This document shows positions 19,594-19,685 of a stretch of DNA of 19,685 bases, piece by piece. Each line of letters opens with the position of its first letter. Within the stretch, counting starts at the first letter, position 1. The stretch comes from JBAXHO01 sp037138855 (GTDB lineage: Bacteria > Patescibacteriota > Dojkabacteria > B142 > OLB20): contig JBAXHO010000032.1 of assembly GCA_037138855.1 (NCBI GenBank), positions 1 to 19,685 on the forward strand, read 5' to 3'. The position numbers and the translations under genes are program-made. The notes below the pieces were generated by a model. That model was not told the origin of the DNA. It saw nothing but the letters and a program-made list of their open reading frames with translations, and did not search any database.

Positions 19594-19685
19594 TAGAACT
19601 TAATAAAGAAAAATATTATCTTGCTTAGATTATCCCGACTTTATCAAAAATAAACACAAAGCTGAAAACGTGTGCTAATAGGCAC

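Noticed and set aside
1..19685. Recoded UGA (Gly), as in some CPR lineages
   Set aside because: UGA ends several genes exactly where homology ends, for example the ATPase stop overlapping the DUF4325 start.
10144..19685. Second attachment site copied from the tRNA-Ser 3' end
   Set aside because: No repeat of the T-arm/acceptor sequence was found downstream within the window.

Overview
The window is an AT-rich bacterial segment that reads with the standard code (UGA is used as a stop). Gene starts almost never have a Shine-Dalgarno sequence, and several sigma-70-type promoters sit so close to the ATG that the mRNAs should be leaderless or nearly so. Small genes, winged-helix/NUDIX and Fic proteins, a Bacteroidetes/yeast-like ketol-acid reductoisomerase and intergenic DNA made of degenerate 7-bp tandem repeats suggest a Patescibacteria (CPR)-type genome, possibly a lineage that still makes branched-chain amino acids. 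This placement is an inference; no rRNA or ribosomal protein gene is present to test it.

Positions 1-8,900 hold the isoleucine/valine biosynthesis locus. A minus-strand operon ilvB-ilvN-ilvD (4973 to 791) starts behind a complete-looking attenuator: promoter, a 15-codon leader peptide with six consecutive Leu/Val/Ile codons, an antiterminator, and an intrinsic terminator ahead of ilvB. Upstream, also on the minus strand, are a terpenoid-type SAM methyltransferase and a winged-helix/NUDIX protein. The latter is divergent from ilvC (plus strand, strong promoter). Together ilvB/N, ilvC and ilvD convert pyruvate (or pyruvate plus 2-oxobutyrate) to the 2-oxo acid precursors of valine and isoleucine. 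A RelE/YafQ-like toxin and a small membrane protein lie at the left end. The spacers here are filled with heptad repeats, which also form the 3' ends of ilvB and of the methyltransferase gene.

Positions 8,900-10,230 hold an alpha/beta hydrolase, then a promoter followed by two 166-bp tandem units. Each unit has a small hairpin, an rrn-type boxA, an A/U-flanked hairpin with a possible pseudoknot, and a long covarying RNA hairpin. A tRNA-Ser(UGA) gene follows.

Positions 10,230-18,330 look like an accessory island downstream of the tRNA. It holds a cupin-like protein, an S51-like peptidase, a frameshifted cupin-like gene, a GHKL ATPase plus STAS-like (DUF4325) pair under a four-half-site operator, a RhuM-like gene with an apparent internal deletion, a P-loop kinase, a doubly truncated BRO/DinD-like fragment, a Fic protein under decamer repeats, a CYTH protein, a zinc-ribbon protein, a PH-like protein without a normal start codon, and a 46-residue ORF. 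A 48-bp element is duplicated in front of two of these genes. Heptad repeats are absent here. The window ends with a 420-residue minus-strand protein of unknown function.
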